Below are positions 31,852 through 41,496 of a DNA stretch of 64,000 nt, one piece after another (position 1 is the stretch's first letter; each line of letters opens with the position of its first letter). Location of the stretch: assembly GCA_963748405.1 (NCBI GenBank), contig CAVVIT010000006.1:186001-250000 (forward strand). Reading direction: 5' to 3'. The notes below the pieces were generated by a model. The model did no database searches. It worked only from the letters and a program-made list of their open reading frames with translations, and had not been told where the DNA came from. This stretch comes from Fen-1273 sp963748405 (GTDB lineage: Bacteria; Bacteroidota; Ignavibacteria; UBA10030; UBA6906). The translations under genes and the position numbers were made by a program.

Positions 31852-34800
31852 TTACTGGCTTGTAAACCGGATACTGTGAGGTCCGAGCATCTGCCGGACT
31901 TCGTCGACAAACCTTCCCGACGCGTCAACGGTGAACCGCCGGGTCTGGAACATCGTCGTGGAGTGGGCGTTCCTGACGCTGAAGTAGCACGGGCAGTTCC
32001 CTTTGTGTTCCTCCATGACCTGCCGGAGGCGGACAATCGTGTTTTCCTTGATGTCGGCCAGGTCGATGGACAGGATGATGCCCTTGGTGAACTTCTCGCG
32101 CACCTTTTCCATCGGGTGCACTTCGTTGACGATGATCTTCAGCAGGTCGCCGTTCACCTCCCCCTTGCCGATCACCATGACCATCGCGTCCGGCTGGAGG
32201 ACCTGCTGGTATTTGGCGTACGGGTCCGAAAACACGATGCACTCCCCTTTGCCGCTGAAATCCTCGATGCCGACGAACGCCATCGTGTTGTTCCGCTTGT
32301 CGATCTTCTTCTTGACCGACGTGACGATCCCGCAGGCGCGCGCCGTGCTGTTGTTCCTGAACCCCGAAATATCCCCCAGCGTGACGTTTGCGAACTCCTT
32401 GATCTCCTGCTCGTATCTGAGGAGGGGATGCCCGGAAACGAAGAACCCGAGGACGGATTTCTCGCGGGCCAGCTTTTCCGATTCCGGCCACGGCGGCGCC
32501 GGCGTCATGGCCGGGAATTGCACCTTGGCCCCTGTTGCCGGACCTCCCGAATCAAACAGGCTCGACTGTCCTTCCAGTTCCCGGGCCTGGCATGACTGGC
32601 CGAAGGCCGCAGCGCGCTCGAGATTCTCCATGTACTCCGCCCGGTGGGAACCCATCGAATCGAATGCTCCCGCCTGCACGAGACTTTCAAGGCATTTCTT
32701 GTTCACGAGCCGGAGGTCCACGTCGCTGCAGAAATCGAAAAGGTTCTCAAACGACCCCTTCTCCCCGCGGGCCCTGATGACGGTGTCGATCGCGCTTTCC
32801 CCGACGTTCTTGATCGCGCACAGGCCGAACCGAATCCTTCCCTCCACGACCTTGAAATCCGTCCCGCTCTCGTTCACGTCGGGGGGAAGGACCTCGATCC
32901 CCATTTTCCTGCAGTCGTCGATGAGCTTGACGATCTTCTCCGTGCTCCCGATTTCCGAGGAGAGCGTCGCCGCCATGAACTCCGCCGGGTAGTGGGCCTT
33001 GAGGTACGCCGTCTGGTAGGCGATCACGGAATACGCGACGCTGTGCGACTTGTTGAAGCCGTACGAGGCGAATTTCTCGATGAGGTCGAAGATCTCCCCG
33101 GCGAGCGACTTTGCCGTCCCGAGCGCGGCGGCGCCGTCGATGAATTCCTTCTTCATCGAGGCCATCATCGCCTTGTCCTTCTTCCCCATGGCGCGGCGCA
33201 TCAGGTCGGCTTTGGCGAGCGTGAACCCGGCGACCTCGCTCGCGATCTTCATCACCTGTTCCTGGTACACGATGATCCCGTATGTTTCCTTCAGGATCGG
33301 CTCGAGCTTCGGGTGAATGTAGGTGATCTTCTGCGTGCCGTGCTTGCGGGCGATGAAATCCCCGATCATCTCCATCGGGCCCGGCCGGTAGAGCGCGTTC
33401 ATCGCGACGAGGTCGGAGATCGTCGTGGGCTTGAGCTTCCGGAGCCAGTCCGCCATACCCGTGCTTTCGAACTGGAACACGGCCACAGTGTCTCCCCGGG
33501 CAAAAAGCTCGAACGTCGCGCCGTCGTCCTCCGGGATCGCGTCGAGGTCGATCGTGACGCCGTGGTTTTCCCCGACCATGCGGAGGCAGCTCTCGAGAAC
33601 GGAAAGCGTGCGGAGGCCCAGGAAATCCATCTTCAGGAGCCCCGCCGTCTCGAGGTCCTTCATGTTGTACTGCGTCATGACCTCCGTCTGGGGGGTCCTG
33701 TAGAGCGGCACGAAGTCGCTGATGTTGCCCGGGGCGATCACGACGCCCGCGGCGTGCATCCCGGCGTTCCGGTTCATCCCCTCCAGGACGATCGAAGCGT
33801 CGATGAGCGTCCGGATTTTCTCGTCGGGGCTTTCCGCGACCCATTTCAGGTCCGGCACGCTCTCCAGCGCCTCCGCCAGCGGACGAACCTTCCCCTGCTC
33901 CACCGGGATCTGCTTCGTGATGGATTCGAGCGTGCTCAGGGGGATGCCGAGGACGCGCCCGACGTCTTTGATGACCGCGCGCGAGGAGAGCGTTCCGAAC
34001 GTGATGATCTGCGAGACGGAGTCCTGTCCGTATTTCTCCCTCACGTACTTGATCACCATCTCCCGCTTGTTGTCGGAGAAATCGACGTCGATGTCCGGCA
34101 TGCTGATCCTGTCGGGGTTCAGAAAACGCTCGAACAGGAGGTCGTATTTGATCGGATCGACATTGGTGATTCCCAGCGAGTATGAAGCGACGCTTCCGGC
34201 CGCGCTCCCTCTTCCGGGACCCACGTACACTCCCATGGCGCGCGCCGCGCGGATGAAATCCTGGACGATGAGGAAATATCCCGCGTACCCCATTCTGGTG
34301 ATGACCGCGATCTCGTGCTCCAGCCTCGCATTGAGGGCGTCGTCCGCCTCCGGGTACCTCTTGTGGAACCCCTCGCGCGTCAGGTTCTCAAAATACTCGT
34401 CGAGCGTTGCGGCGCCCGATCCCTCGGGAATCGGGAACTGCGGCATGTGGTTCTTGCCGAGCTCAATGTGGAGATTGCATTTTTCCGCCACTTCAAGCGT
34501 TGATGCAAGTGCCTCGGGGTAATCCCTGAAAAGCTCGTGCATTTCCGCTGTTGTCCTGAAGTACGCCTGATCGGTCTGGTACCGGAGTTGCGTGTAATCC
34601 GGCGTGTTCGTGCTGCTCGCATCGGGTATCAGGAGCATGATGTTATGAGCCAGCGCGTGCTCGTGCTTCAGGTAGTGGACGTCGTTCGTGCAGATGAGCT
34701 TGAGCCCCAGGTCCCGCGCGAGTTGAGGGGCTTTTTCGCGTATGGTCTTTTCGCGGTCGATGCCGTGGTTCTGGATCTCGATATAGAAATCTTCGCCGAA

Positions 34801-35316
34801 AATCTCCTTGTAGATCTTCGCCGCTTCATACGCTTCGTCGTCCCTCCCCGACGCCAGGTGCGCCGATACCACTCCTCCCGCGCAGGCAGAAAGGGCGATG
34901 AGACCGTCGCTGTGCTCCCGGAGGACATCCGTGTCAAGCCGCGGCTTGTAGTAAAAACCCTCGAGGTGGGCGATCGTTGTGAGCTTCAGGAGGTTCCTGT
35001 AGCCGGCCTCGCTTTTCGCCAGGAGCACGATGTGGTGATAGCTCGCGCGCTTTCCCCCCGACTCGGTCTCCTGCCGGGATTTCTCGAACCTGCTCCCTTT
35101 CGTCACGATATACGCTTCGACGCCGATGATCGGCTTGATCCCGGCCTTCGTGGCCTTTTTGTAGAACTCGATCGCCCCGAACATGACGCCGTGGTCCGTG
35201 AGCGCGACGGCCGGCATCCCGTCGGCCACGGCGGCCTGCACAAGGTCCTCGATGCGGCAGGCGGCATCGAGAAGGCTGTAGTGGGAATGATTGTGGAGAT
35301 GGACGAACTGTTGCAT
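31852..35316 (-). CDS. dnaE: DNA polymerase III alpha subunit
   Basis: The replicative polymerase catalytic subunit, 1154 residues, normal length for DnaE1. The N-terminal PHP domain starts FVHLHNHSHYSLLDAAC and contains ALTDHGVMFGA. Catalytic aspartates lie in MPDIDVDFSD near residue 407 and in LLKMDFLGLRTL near 568. An OB-fold region (ACGIVTSVKKKIDKRNN) is near residue 1000. No intein or frameshift. ATG 35316 follows a good promoter. A 66-base gap leads to trxA on the same strand. Confidence 0.97.
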   Translation of the reverse strand: MQQFVHLHNHSHYSLLDAACRIEDLVQAAVADGMPAVALTDHGVMFGAIEFYKKATKAGIKPIIGVEAYIVTKGSRFEKSRQETESGGKRASYHHIVLLAKSEAGYRNLLKLTTIAHLEGFYYKPRLDTDVLREHSDGLIALSACAGGVVSAHLASGRDDEAYEAAKIYKEIFGEDFYIEIQNHGIDREKTIREKAPQLARDLGLKLICTNDVHYLKHEHALAHNIMLLIPDASSTNTPDYTQLRYQTDQAYFRTTAEMHELFRDYPEALASTLEVAEKCNLHIELGKNHMPQFPIPEGSGAATLDEYFENLTREGFHKRYPEADDALNARLEHEIAVITRMGYAGYFLIVQDFIRAARAMGVYVGPGRGSAAGSVASYSLGITNVDPIKYDLLFERFLNPDRISMPDIDVDFSDNKREMVIKYVREKYGQDSVSQIITFGTLSSRAVIKDVGRVLGIPLSTLESITKQIPVEQGKVRPLAEALESVPDLKWVAESPDEKIRTLIDASIVLEGMNRNAGMHAAGVVIAPGNISDFVPLYRTPQTEVMTQYNMKDLETAGLLKMDFLGLRTLSVLESCLRMVGENHGVTIDLDAIPEDDGATFELFARGDTVAVFQFESTGMADWLRKLKPTTISDLVAMNALYRPGPMEMIGDFIARKHGTQKITYIHPKLEPILKETYGIIVYQEQVMKIASEVAGFTLAKADLMRRAMGKKDKAMMASMKKEFIDGAAALGTAKSLAGEIFDLIEKFASYGFNKSHSVAYSVIAYQTAYLKAHYPAEFMAATLSSEIGSTEKIVKLIDDCRKMGIEVLPPDVNESGTDFKVVEGRIRFGLCAIKNVGESAIDTVIRARGEKGSFENLFDFCSDVDLRLVNKKCLESLVQAGAFDSMGSHRAEYMENLERAAAFGQSCQARELEGQSSLFDSGGPATGAKVQFPAMTPAPPWPESEKLAREKSVLGFFVSGHPLLRYEQEIKEFANVTLGDISGFRNNSTARACGIVTSVKKKIDKRNNTMAFVGIEDFSGKGECIVFSDPYAKYQQVLQPDAMVMVIGKGEVNGDLLKIIVNEVHPMEKVREKFTKGIILSIDLADIKENTIVRLRQVMEEHKGNCPCYFSVRNAHSTTMFQTRRFTVDASGRFVDEVRQMLGPHSIRFTSQ

Positions 35317-35338
35317 CAGATCTCAGAGGTTTGGCGTC

Positions 35339-35367
35339 ATTCTAGAGAAGGCGCATGGAAAAATCAA
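35339..35367 (-). promoter_or_regulatory. Promoter of dnaE
   Basis: On the minus strand TTGATT (35367-35362), 17-base spacer, TAGAAT (35344-35339), 22 bases before the dnaE ATG. The -10 matches five of six. Confidence 0.6.
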
Positions 35368-35433
35368 GAGGAGGAGGGGCCAACTTATGAACATCTTGTG
35401 CATCCGTCCCGGGGCGGCGGAGGTCGTCCCGGT

Positions 35434-35459
35434 CATCCCGCCCTTCACCGGGCGGGATG
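35434..35459. other. Perfect 10-pair stem-loop between aldehyde dehydrogenase and dnaE genes
   Basis: CATCCCGCCC and GGGCGGGATG form a perfect stem around a TTCACC loop, 38 bases past the aldehyde dehydrogenase stop. No T-run follows on either strand. It may end or protect the proS-aldehyde dehydrogenase transcript, or be a dispersed repeat unit. Confidence 0.45.
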
Positions 35460-35496
35460 CAACCCGCGGGCAGAGCTTCTGTTGCCGGCGCGCCCC

Positions 35497-36918
35497 TCAG
35501 GAGAAATTGAGCGCGAGCAGTTTCATTTCCGTCATCTCTTCGATCGCATACCGGACCCCTTCCCTCCCGACGCCCGATTCCTTCACGCCGCCGTACGGCA
35601 TGTGGTCGACCCTGAACGAAGAAGCATCGTTGATGATCACGCCGCCGACTTCGAGCTCACGGTAGGCGTAGAACATGTCCGAGGCGCTGTTCGTGAAAAT
35701 CCCGGCCTGCAGTCCGTACGAAGACGTGTTCACGCGCTCCAGGGCTTCCCTGAAGTCGGAGAACCTGTCCACCGTGAGGACCGGTGCGAAGACCTCCTGG
35801 CAGCTCACTTTCATTTCCGGCGCGACGTCGCAGAGCACGGTCGGCTCCAGTACCGCTCCCGTCCTCCCTCCGCCGCACAGGACGCGTGCTCCGCCCTCGG
35901 TGGCTTCCTTGATCCACGATTCGATCTTGCGGGCGGCCTGCTCGTCGATCATCGGTCCCACCACGGTTCTCGGATTTCCGGGATCGCCGACGGTGATGGA
36001 CTTTGCCAGCTTGACGAGCTGATTCGTGAATGGTTCCTCTATCGATTCGTGGACGTAGACCCGCTGGACGGATATGCACGACTGGCCTGCATTGCCGAAT
36101 GCTCCCTGGACGATGCTTTTGAGTGCGTGGTCGAGGTTCGCATCCGCGCAGACGATGACGCCGGCATTCCCCCCGAGTTCAAGGACGACCTTCTTCCGTG
36201 CGGCCCGTGCCTTGATTCCCCATCCAACCACGGGACTTCCCGTGAAGCTTATGAGCTTAACACGTTTGTCTGTAATAAGTTGCTCTATTTCGCTTCCCAT
36301 GCAGGGTACGACATTCAGCGCCCCCGGAGGGAGCCCGGTTTGCGTGAAGAGCTCGGCGAGCATGAGGGCCGTCCCCGGGGCGTTGGATGAGGGTTTCAGG
36401 ACGACCGTATTCCCCGCGGCGATCGCAGGTCCCAGCTTGTGCGCCACGAGGTTCAGCGGGTAGTTGAACGGGGTGATGGCGCCGACGACCCCGATGGGAA
36501 ACCGCCGGATGATTGCCGTGCGGTTACCCGACTGGGGGACGATGTCAAGCGGGAGCACGTGCCCTTCGATCCTCCTGGCTTCCTCCGCGGAGGTTGCCAG
36601 CGTGAAGACGGCGCGTTCGGCCTCCGAGCGAGAAAATGATATCGGCTTGCCGGTCTCCGCGGTGATGAGCCGGGCGAATTCTTCCTTCTTCTCGGCAAGA
36701 AGGCGCGCAACGGTATCGAGAATCAAACCCCGTTCGTACGGGGAAAGGTTCTTCGTCAGGTGAAACGCTGCTTCCGCCGAGCCGATGGCGTCGTCGATGT
36801 CGCGCGACGTTGCCTGGAAGACCTCGCCGACGGCCTTGTTGTCGTACGGGCTGAATACCTGTCGCTTGATGTTCGTCTGTCGCCACTCGCCGTTTACGAG
36901 CAACTTTGCGGCTTCCAT
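35497..36918 (-). CDS. NAD(P)-dependent aldehyde dehydrogenase
   Basis: A 473-residue aldehyde dehydrogenase superfamily enzyme oxidising an aldehyde to a carboxylate. Visible motifs: ITPFNYPLNLVAHKLGPA, KPSSNAPGTAL, the catalytic Glu in LELGGNAGVIV, the catalytic Cys in GAFGNAGQSCISVQR and the C-terminal MPYGGVKESGVGREG. The pattern is close to lactaldehyde or glyceraldehyde-3-phosphate (non-phosphorylating) types, but the substrate is not readable. ATG 36918 has AAAGG seven bases upstream and is preferred over ATG 36933, which overlaps proS by four bases. Confidence 0.9.
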   Translation of the reverse strand: MEAAKLLVNGEWRQTNIKRQVFSPYDNKAVGEVFQATSRDIDDAIGSAEAAFHLTKNLSPYERGLILDTVARLLAEKKEEFARLITAETGKPISFSRSEAERAVFTLATSAEEARRIEGHVLPLDIVPQSGNRTAIIRRFPIGVVGAITPFNYPLNLVAHKLGPAIAAGNTVVLKPSSNAPGTALMLAELFTQTGLPPGALNVVPCMGSEIEQLITDKRVKLISFTGSPVVGWGIKARAARKKVVLELGGNAGVIVCADANLDHALKSIVQGAFGNAGQSCISVQRVYVHESIEEPFTNQLVKLAKSITVGDPGNPRTVVGPMIDEQAARKIESWIKEATEGGARVLCGGGRTGAVLEPTVLCDVAPEMKVSCQEVFAPVLTVDRFSDFREALERVNTSSYGLQAGIFTNSASDMFYAYRELEVGGVIINDASSFRVDHMPYGGVKESGVGREGVRYAIEEMTEMKLLALNFS

Positions 36919-36929
36919 GGTCTGTCCTT

Positions 36930-38621
36930 TCATGTGAGCAACGTCCGGACCGTCGTCACAAGATCCTCCCTCTTCACGATGCTGCGAGTTCCGGTTTTTC
37001 GTTCCTTGATTTCGATGTTTCCGGCGGCGAGGTTCTTCTCCCCGACGATGACCTGGAGGGGCATCCCCAGCAGATCGGCGTCCTTGAACTTGAACCCCGG
37101 GCTTATCTCCTTCCGGTCGTCGAACAGGACGTCCAGTCCCGCGCTCTTCAGCTCGGCGTACAGCGCCTCGGACGCTTCGGTCACCGCCGTGCTCCGGGCG
37201 CTGACCGCGATGAGGTGAACGTCGAACGGCGCGATGGCCCTGTCCCAGATGATCCCGTTCTCGTCGTGATTCTGTTCGATGTGACAGGCGACGATCCGTT
37301 CGATCCCGATCCCGTAACTTCCCATGATGACCGGGGACTGCTTCCCGTTTTCGTCGAGGAATCCGGCGCCGAGGGCGTCGGAATATTTCGTGCCGAGCTT
37401 GAAGATGTGCCCCAGTTCGATTCCGCGTACGACCCTCAGGGACCCGCCGCCGTTTGGTGAGAGCTCTCCTTCCTCGATCGTCCTGAGGTCGTGGTACCCG
37501 TCGATGGCGCAGTCCCGCGCCAGGTCGATGCCCGCGATGTGGTAGTCGTTCCTGTTTGCGCCGCTGACGAGTCCGTTGGCGCCCTTCAGCCGGTTGTCCG
37601 CGAGGATCGTGAATCCCTTGAGCCCCACGGGACCGATCGATCCCCCGTCGGCGCCGGTGAGCTCCTGCAGCTTCTCTCCTTCGATCGGGCGGACTTCCGC
37701 CCCCACGACGGACATGAGTTTCGATTCGTTCAGGGAGTCGTTTCCCATCATGAGGACGAGGAGAGGCCTGTCTCCTCCCCAGTACACGACGGACTTCGCG
37801 AGCACGCTCTTCTCCACGTGAAGGAAAGCCGCGAGCTCGTCGATGGTCTTGACGCCGGGTGTGTGGATCTCCTTCATCGCGGGATCGCCGGGGACGCGCG
37901 CAGCGCCGGGGACGACCGAGGTGGCGACTTCAAGGTTGGCGGCATACGAACCGTCTTCCGACAGCGCGATGACGTCCTCGCCCGAAGGGGATTCCATCAT
38001 GAATTCCTGCGACCCGGTGCCTCCCATTGCGCCGCTGGAGGCGCCGACCACGAAAAAGCGGATCCCGCACCGGGTGAATATCCGCCGGTACGCCTCCGCG
38101 TGGAGGTCGTATGCCCTGTCGAGCCCCTCGCGGGAGCGGTCCAGGCTGTAGCTGTCCTTCATCAGGAACTGCCGTCCCCGGAGGACCCCGGATCGGGGCC
38201 TGGGTTCATTCCGGAACTTGGTCTGGATCTGGTACCAGATCTGCGGCATGTCCTTGTAGGAAGCGATGTGGTTCTTCGCGAGCCAGCAGATCACCTCCTC
38301 GTGAGTCGGGGCGAGGACCAGGGGGCGGTTCTTCAGGTGGAAGAGCGTGTCGCCGAACGCCTTGACGCGTCCGGTCTGTTCCCAGAGTTCGACCGGGCTC
38401 AGTGCGGGAAGGAGGATTTCCTGGCCGCCGATCCGGTCCATCTCTTCCCTGACGATGCGGGTGACTTTCGCAAAGACTCTCTGCGCCAGCGGGAGAAAGG
38501 CGTAAACGCCCGCGGCCAGCGCCCGCACCATCCCCGCGCGGATCATCAGCTGGTGGCTGGGAATGGTGGCGTCAGCGGGAATCTCTTTGACGGTGGGAAT
38601 GAAACCCTGACTCAGGCGCAT
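36930..38621 (-). CDS. proS: Prolyl-tRNA synthetase, bacterial type
   Basis: A 563-residue class II synthetase with the bacterial arrangement: catalytic core (motif 1 QEILLPALSPVELW; motif 2 FRNEPRPRSGVLRGRQFLMKD cut here to key residues RNEPRPRSG), an editing insertion domain in the middle (residues about 225-400, AAFLHVEKSVLAKSVVYW), then motif 3 GIGIERIVA and the anticodon-binding domain (DVLFDDRKEISPGFKFKDAD). It charges tRNA-Pro; the insertion removes mischarged alanine. It is 11 bases upstream of the aldehyde dehydrogenase gene and probably co-transcribed with it. Confidence 0.96.
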   Translation of the reverse strand: MRLSQGFIPTVKEIPADATIPSHQLMIRAGMVRALAAGVYAFLPLAQRVFAKVTRIVREEMDRIGGQEILLPALSPVELWEQTGRVKAFGDTLFHLKNRPLVLAPTHEEVICWLAKNHIASYKDMPQIWYQIQTKFRNEPRPRSGVLRGRQFLMKDSYSLDRSREGLDRAYDLHAEAYRRIFTRCGIRFFVVGASSGAMGGTGSQEFMMESPSGEDVIALSEDGSYAANLEVATSVVPGAARVPGDPAMKEIHTPGVKTIDELAAFLHVEKSVLAKSVVYWGGDRPLLVLMMGNDSLNESKLMSVVGAEVRPIEGEKLQELTGADGGSIGPVGLKGFTILADNRLKGANGLVSGANRNDYHIAGIDLARDCAIDGYHDLRTIEEGELSPNGGGSLRVVRGIELGHIFKLGTKYSDALGAGFLDENGKQSPVIMGSYGIGIERIVACHIEQNHDENGIIWDRAIAPFDVHLIAVSARSTAVTEASEALYAELKSAGLDVLFDDRKEISPGFKFKDADLLGMPLQVIVGEKNLAAGNIEIKERKTGTRSIVKREDLVTTVRTLLT

Positions 38622-38750
38622 GGAGTGCTGTGTGCTGTGGGCGAAACCGGTGGCGGATAGACCAAGATACGAACTCCCGGAGAGAGAATCCAGACGCCGA
38701 CCGCAACTGCGTGCGCCGCGCAGTTCGTCCGGCCTTCGTGGTACGTCCCG

Positions 38751-39056
38751 TCAGGCCCCTGCGGGGGGCTTCATGCCGAGAAGCTTCGGGTACTCAACCC
38801 GCATGGCGTACTTCCGGATCTCTTCGATCTCCTTCGGGAAGAATCCGCTCATGTTCATGTTCGGCATCCCGACGACGTTCATCTGTTCGGTGATGAAGTC
38901 CGGCTTGCCCCCCTTCCCGATGAAGTACCCCCGGACCTCAACGTCGAAGACGAGGTCCTGCGTCGCCGTTTTGCGTTCCACTTTCGCTTTGAACCGGGCA
39001 GGCATCTTCATGCCGCTTCCTGCCGCCGGTGATTTGAACAGATCGAACAATCCCAT
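38751..39056 (-). CDS. Small cytoplasmic protein of unknown function
   Basis: I do not recognise a family. A 101-residue soluble protein starting MGLFDLFKSPAAGSG, with no signal peptide or membrane helix; the middle part (ARFKAKVERKTATQDLVFDV) looks beta-rich and the C-terminal third is Met/Pro-rich (MNVVGMPNMNMSGFFPKEIE). Start at ATG 39056 with GGGAGA upstream; longer in-frame starts lack support. It stands alone between proS and the ArsR regulator gene, with a weak promoter (TTGCAG-17-TATTCT at 39098-39126). Confidence 0.6.
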   Translation of the reverse strand: MGLFDLFKSPAAGSGMKMPARFKAKVERKTATQDLVFDVEVRGYFIGKGGKPDFITEQMNVVGMPNMNMSGFFPKEIEEIRKYAMRVEYPKLLGMKPPAGA

Positions 39057-39138
39057 GACGAGCGTCTCCCGGGCGCGCGGCCCTGTTGGTATGTGTGAGA
39101 ATACTGAATCGCCGTGAAACCTGCAACGCATCTCCGGA

Positions 39139-39759
39139 TTATTGGGTTCGGGGCGCACTCCCGGATCCGGCATCGGTGTGGGGCGGAGCATTTTTCTGGA
39201 GGCGCCAGTAGCTTCCTCCACCCCCCTCCCGCGCCATCAGGCCGTGCTCAACGAGGGAGCGGCGGAGCGTTGCGGTATCCGCGCTGTATTTTGCGAGGAT
39301 CTGGTTCATGCGCTTCTCCGGGTACTTCACTCCGGGTTCGAATTCCCCGAGTATGTGTCGGAGGATGACGAGGAACTTCTTTTCCTGAACGGGGAACGCT
39401 CTGATCCGCCCGCTTGCATCGGAAAATGTCGCGAGCACCTTCTTGTCGTACGCATCCACGTCCATCCCGAGGGCGAGCCCCGGGAGAGACTCCTCGTGGA
39501 GGATGCTCTTTGCCATGGCGGCGAGCGCGCCGGTGTGAAGGGCGTAGATGCTGTAGTATCCCTCCGCGCGCGCGGAGACAAGGCCTGCCTTTGAGAGCTT
39601 TGCAAGGTGATGGGAGACCGTCGATTCCCCCAGCCCGAGTGCGGAGGCGAGTTGTTCCACCGACTGCGGCTTCTGCGCAAGCAGGCCGATGATCCTCAGG
39701 CGGCTCGGTTCGGCGAGCGCCTTGAAGAAGACGACGAGTTCCTCTACCTGGTCCGTCAT
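39139..39759 (-). CDS. ArsR-type regulator fused to DUF2087
   Basis: A 206-residue regulator. The N-terminal 90 residues are an ArsR/SmtB winged helix (FFKALAEPSRLRIIGLLAQ, LGESTVSHHLAKLSKAGLV) lacking the usual Cys-rich metal motif. Residues about 125-190 form a DUF2087 domain (RIRAFPVQEKKFLVILRHIL, FEPGVKYPEKRMNQILAKY, LRRSLVEHGLMARE, ending SYWR). The combination is known, but ligand and targets are not. Good ribosome site AAAGGAG before ATG 39759. It is divergent from the Mla-type transporter across 158 bases, so control of that operon is possible. Confidence 0.88.
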   Translation of the reverse strand: MTDQVEELVVFFKALAEPSRLRIIGLLAQKPQSVEQLASALGLGESTVSHHLAKLSKAGLVSARAEGYYSIYALHTGALAAMAKSILHEESLPGLALGMDVDAYDKKVLATFSDASGRIRAFPVQEKKFLVILRHILGEFEPGVKYPEKRMNQILAKYSADTATLRRSLVEHGLMAREGGGGSYWRLQKNAPPHTDAGSGSAPRTQ

Positions 39760-39787
39760 TGGGCTCCTTTATGAAATTACTTTTATC

Positions 39788-39816
39788 AATATAGAACCAT
39801 TTTTACGGAAAGTCAA
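39788..39816 (-). promoter_or_regulatory. Strong promoter of the ArsR-DUF2087 gene
   Basis: On the minus strand TTGACT (39816-39811), 17-base spacer, TATATT (39793-39788), 28 bases before the ATG. The AT-rich stretch after the -10 is a candidate operator. Confidence 0.68.
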
Positions 39817-39917
39817 ATCCCATGCGGTGCGTTTGCATCTCGATTTGCTATTCCATTCATTGTAAATCAAGCAGTTTTCGCCCGTTCAGAATCACAATCC
39901 TTCGCCAGGCCGACCCC

Positions 39918-40730
39918 ATGGACGTCGCTACGCCGGCAGCCCGCGCGGACCACCCCCGGGGCCCGTTGTTTTTCGATATGATCGGCCGCCACACGGTTCT
40001 GTTCCTCGAACACCTGGGAATGTACTTCGGTCTCATCTGGTGGATGGTCCGGAACATCAGGAACGCGAGGGAATCGAGCACGAATTTCTTCTCGCAGATG
40101 GTCCAGATCGGCAACGACTCGATCCCCATCGTCATATTCGTCGCAACGTTCGTCGGCATGGTGACAGCGGTGCAGTCGGCCTACCAGCTCTACTCGTGGA
40201 TTCCGCGTTCCGTTGTCGGAGGCCTCGTGATCAAGTCCGTCCTGCTGGAACTCACGCCCCTGCTGACGGCGCTCGTGCTGGCGGGGAAAGTGGGAGCGAC
40301 GATCACCGCGGAGATCGGCTCGATGCGCGTGACCGAGCAGGTGGATGCTCTGGAGGCGATGGGTTTCGATTCCGTGTCGTTCCTCATCACCCCGCGCGTC
40401 CTCGCGGGGATCGTGATGTTCCCGGTCCTCGTCGTCTTCGGAGATCTTCTGGCGGTCCTGGGCGGCCTCTTCGGCGCGGTTATCGTCGCCCATATTTCCG
40501 CGGGGGCGTTCGTGGCGGGGATGAAGGCCTCCTTCCTGACGCGGGACGCGATGTTCGGCCTGACCAAGGCGACGATCTTCGGGTACACGATCACGTCCAT
40601 TGCCTCCTACCAGGGGTACTACGTCGTCGGGGGTTCCGCCGGGGTCGGCAAAGCCACGATGGCCACGGTCGTCTATACCTGTCTTGCCGTCGTCATCCTT
40701 GATTTCATCCTTGCATCGACGCTGCTCTGA
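39918..40730 (+). CDS. mlaE: MlaE-family ABC transporter permease
   Basis: A 270-residue permease of the MlaE/YrbE type with about five helices. Conserved blocks: SIPIVIFVATFVGMVTAVQS, LLELTPLLTALVLAGKVGAT, ITAEIGSMRVTEQVDALEAM and GYYVVGGSAGVGKATMATVV. With the next two genes it forms an Mla-like complex moving phospholipids between inner and outer membranes. ATG 39918 is preferred; the open frame begins earlier at 39822 without homology. No mlaA, mlaB or mlaC is in the window. The next gene starts one base after its stop. Confidence 0.93.
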   Translation: MDVATPAARADHPRGPLFFDMIGRHTVLFLEHLGMYFGLIWWMVRNIRNARESSTNFFSQMVQIGNDSIPIVIFVATFVGMVTAVQSAYQLYSWIPRSVVGGLVIKSVLLELTPLLTALVLAGKVGATITAEIGSMRVTEQVDALEAMGFDSVSFLITPRVLAGIVMFPVLVVFGDLLAVLGGLFGAVIVAHISAGAFVAGMKASFLTRDAMFGLTKATIFGYTITSIASYQGYYVVGGSAGVGKATMATVVYTCLAVVILDFILASTLL

Positions 40731-40731
40731 A

Positions 40732-41496
40732 ATGATCACCATACGGGATATCCGCAAGAGCTTTGACGAGCGCCCGGTCCTCCGCGGGGTCTCAATCGAC
40801 GTCCGCGACAGGGAGACGCTCGTTGTCCTGGGGAGAAGCGGCGGCGGGAAGAGCGTTATGCTGAAGATGATCCTGGGCCTCATGAAACCCGATGCGGGAT
40901 CGATCAACGTCGACGGGGCCGACGTCCTCTCGATGCCGTATCCCCGGCTGAGGGAGCTCCGGTTCAAGTTCGGCTTCCTGTTTCAGGGGGCCGCACTGTT
41001 CGATTCCCTCTCGGTGGGGGAGAATGTCGCTCTCGCGCTCCGCAGGGGGCGCGCAAAGGAGGAACTCGAGCTGACCGAAAAGGAGATCGCCGAACGCGTC
41101 AGCTACGCGCTCGAGATCGTGGGACTGAAGAACACGGAAAAGGCTCTGCCGGCGAACCTGAGCGGCGGGATGAAGAAGCGGGTCGGACTTGCCCGCGCCA
41201 TCGTGCCCAATCCCCGGTACATGCTGTACGACGAGCCCACGACGGGGCTCGATATGGAAACCGCGGACGAGATCAACGTGCTCATCAACGATCTCCGGAC
41301 GAAGCTGGGCGTGACCTCCATCGTGGTAACCCACGACATTCACAGCGCGTTCGTCGTCGGTGACCGCTTTGCAATTCTGGACGGCGGCAGGACCCTGATG
41401 ACGGGAACGCGCGCGGAGATCGAAAACAGCAAGGACGAGGACGTCAGGAAGTATATCAGCAGTTCTCTCTCAACTTCAAGGACGCGACTGGCATGA
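40732..41496 (+). CDS. mlaF: Mla-type ABC transporter ATP-binding protein
   Basis: A 254-residue ATPase with Walker A GRSGGGKSV near residue 38, Q-loop FLFQGAALFDSLSVGEN, signature LSGGMKKR near 145, and Walker B YMLYDEPTTGLD near 165. The sequence around the Q-loop (GALFDSL-like) is diagnostic of MlaF. It follows mlaE immediately and overlaps the MCE gene by 4 bases (ATGA at 41493), forming an operon. Confidence 0.93.
   Translation: MITIRDIRKSFDERPVLRGVSIDVRDRETLVVLGRSGGGKSVMLKMILGLMKPDAGSINVDGADVLSMPYPRLRELRFKFGFLFQGAALFDSLSVGENVALALRRGRAKEELELTEKEIAERVSYALEIVGLKNTEKALPANLSGGMKKRVGLARAIVPNPRYMLYDEPTTGLDMETADEINVLINDLRTKLGVTSIVVTHDIHSAFVVGDRFAILDGGRTLMTGTRAEIENSKDEDVRKYISSSLSTSRTRLA

Noticed and set aside
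32644..34185. Plus-strand frame inside dnaE
   Set aside because: Composition is that of an antisense shadow; dnaE is clearly intact and coding across it.
39821..39917. Promoter for the Mla-type operon
   Set aside because: TTGCAT with TTCATT at 17 bases exists but matches consensus poorly; the operon surely has a promoter here but I cannot place it.
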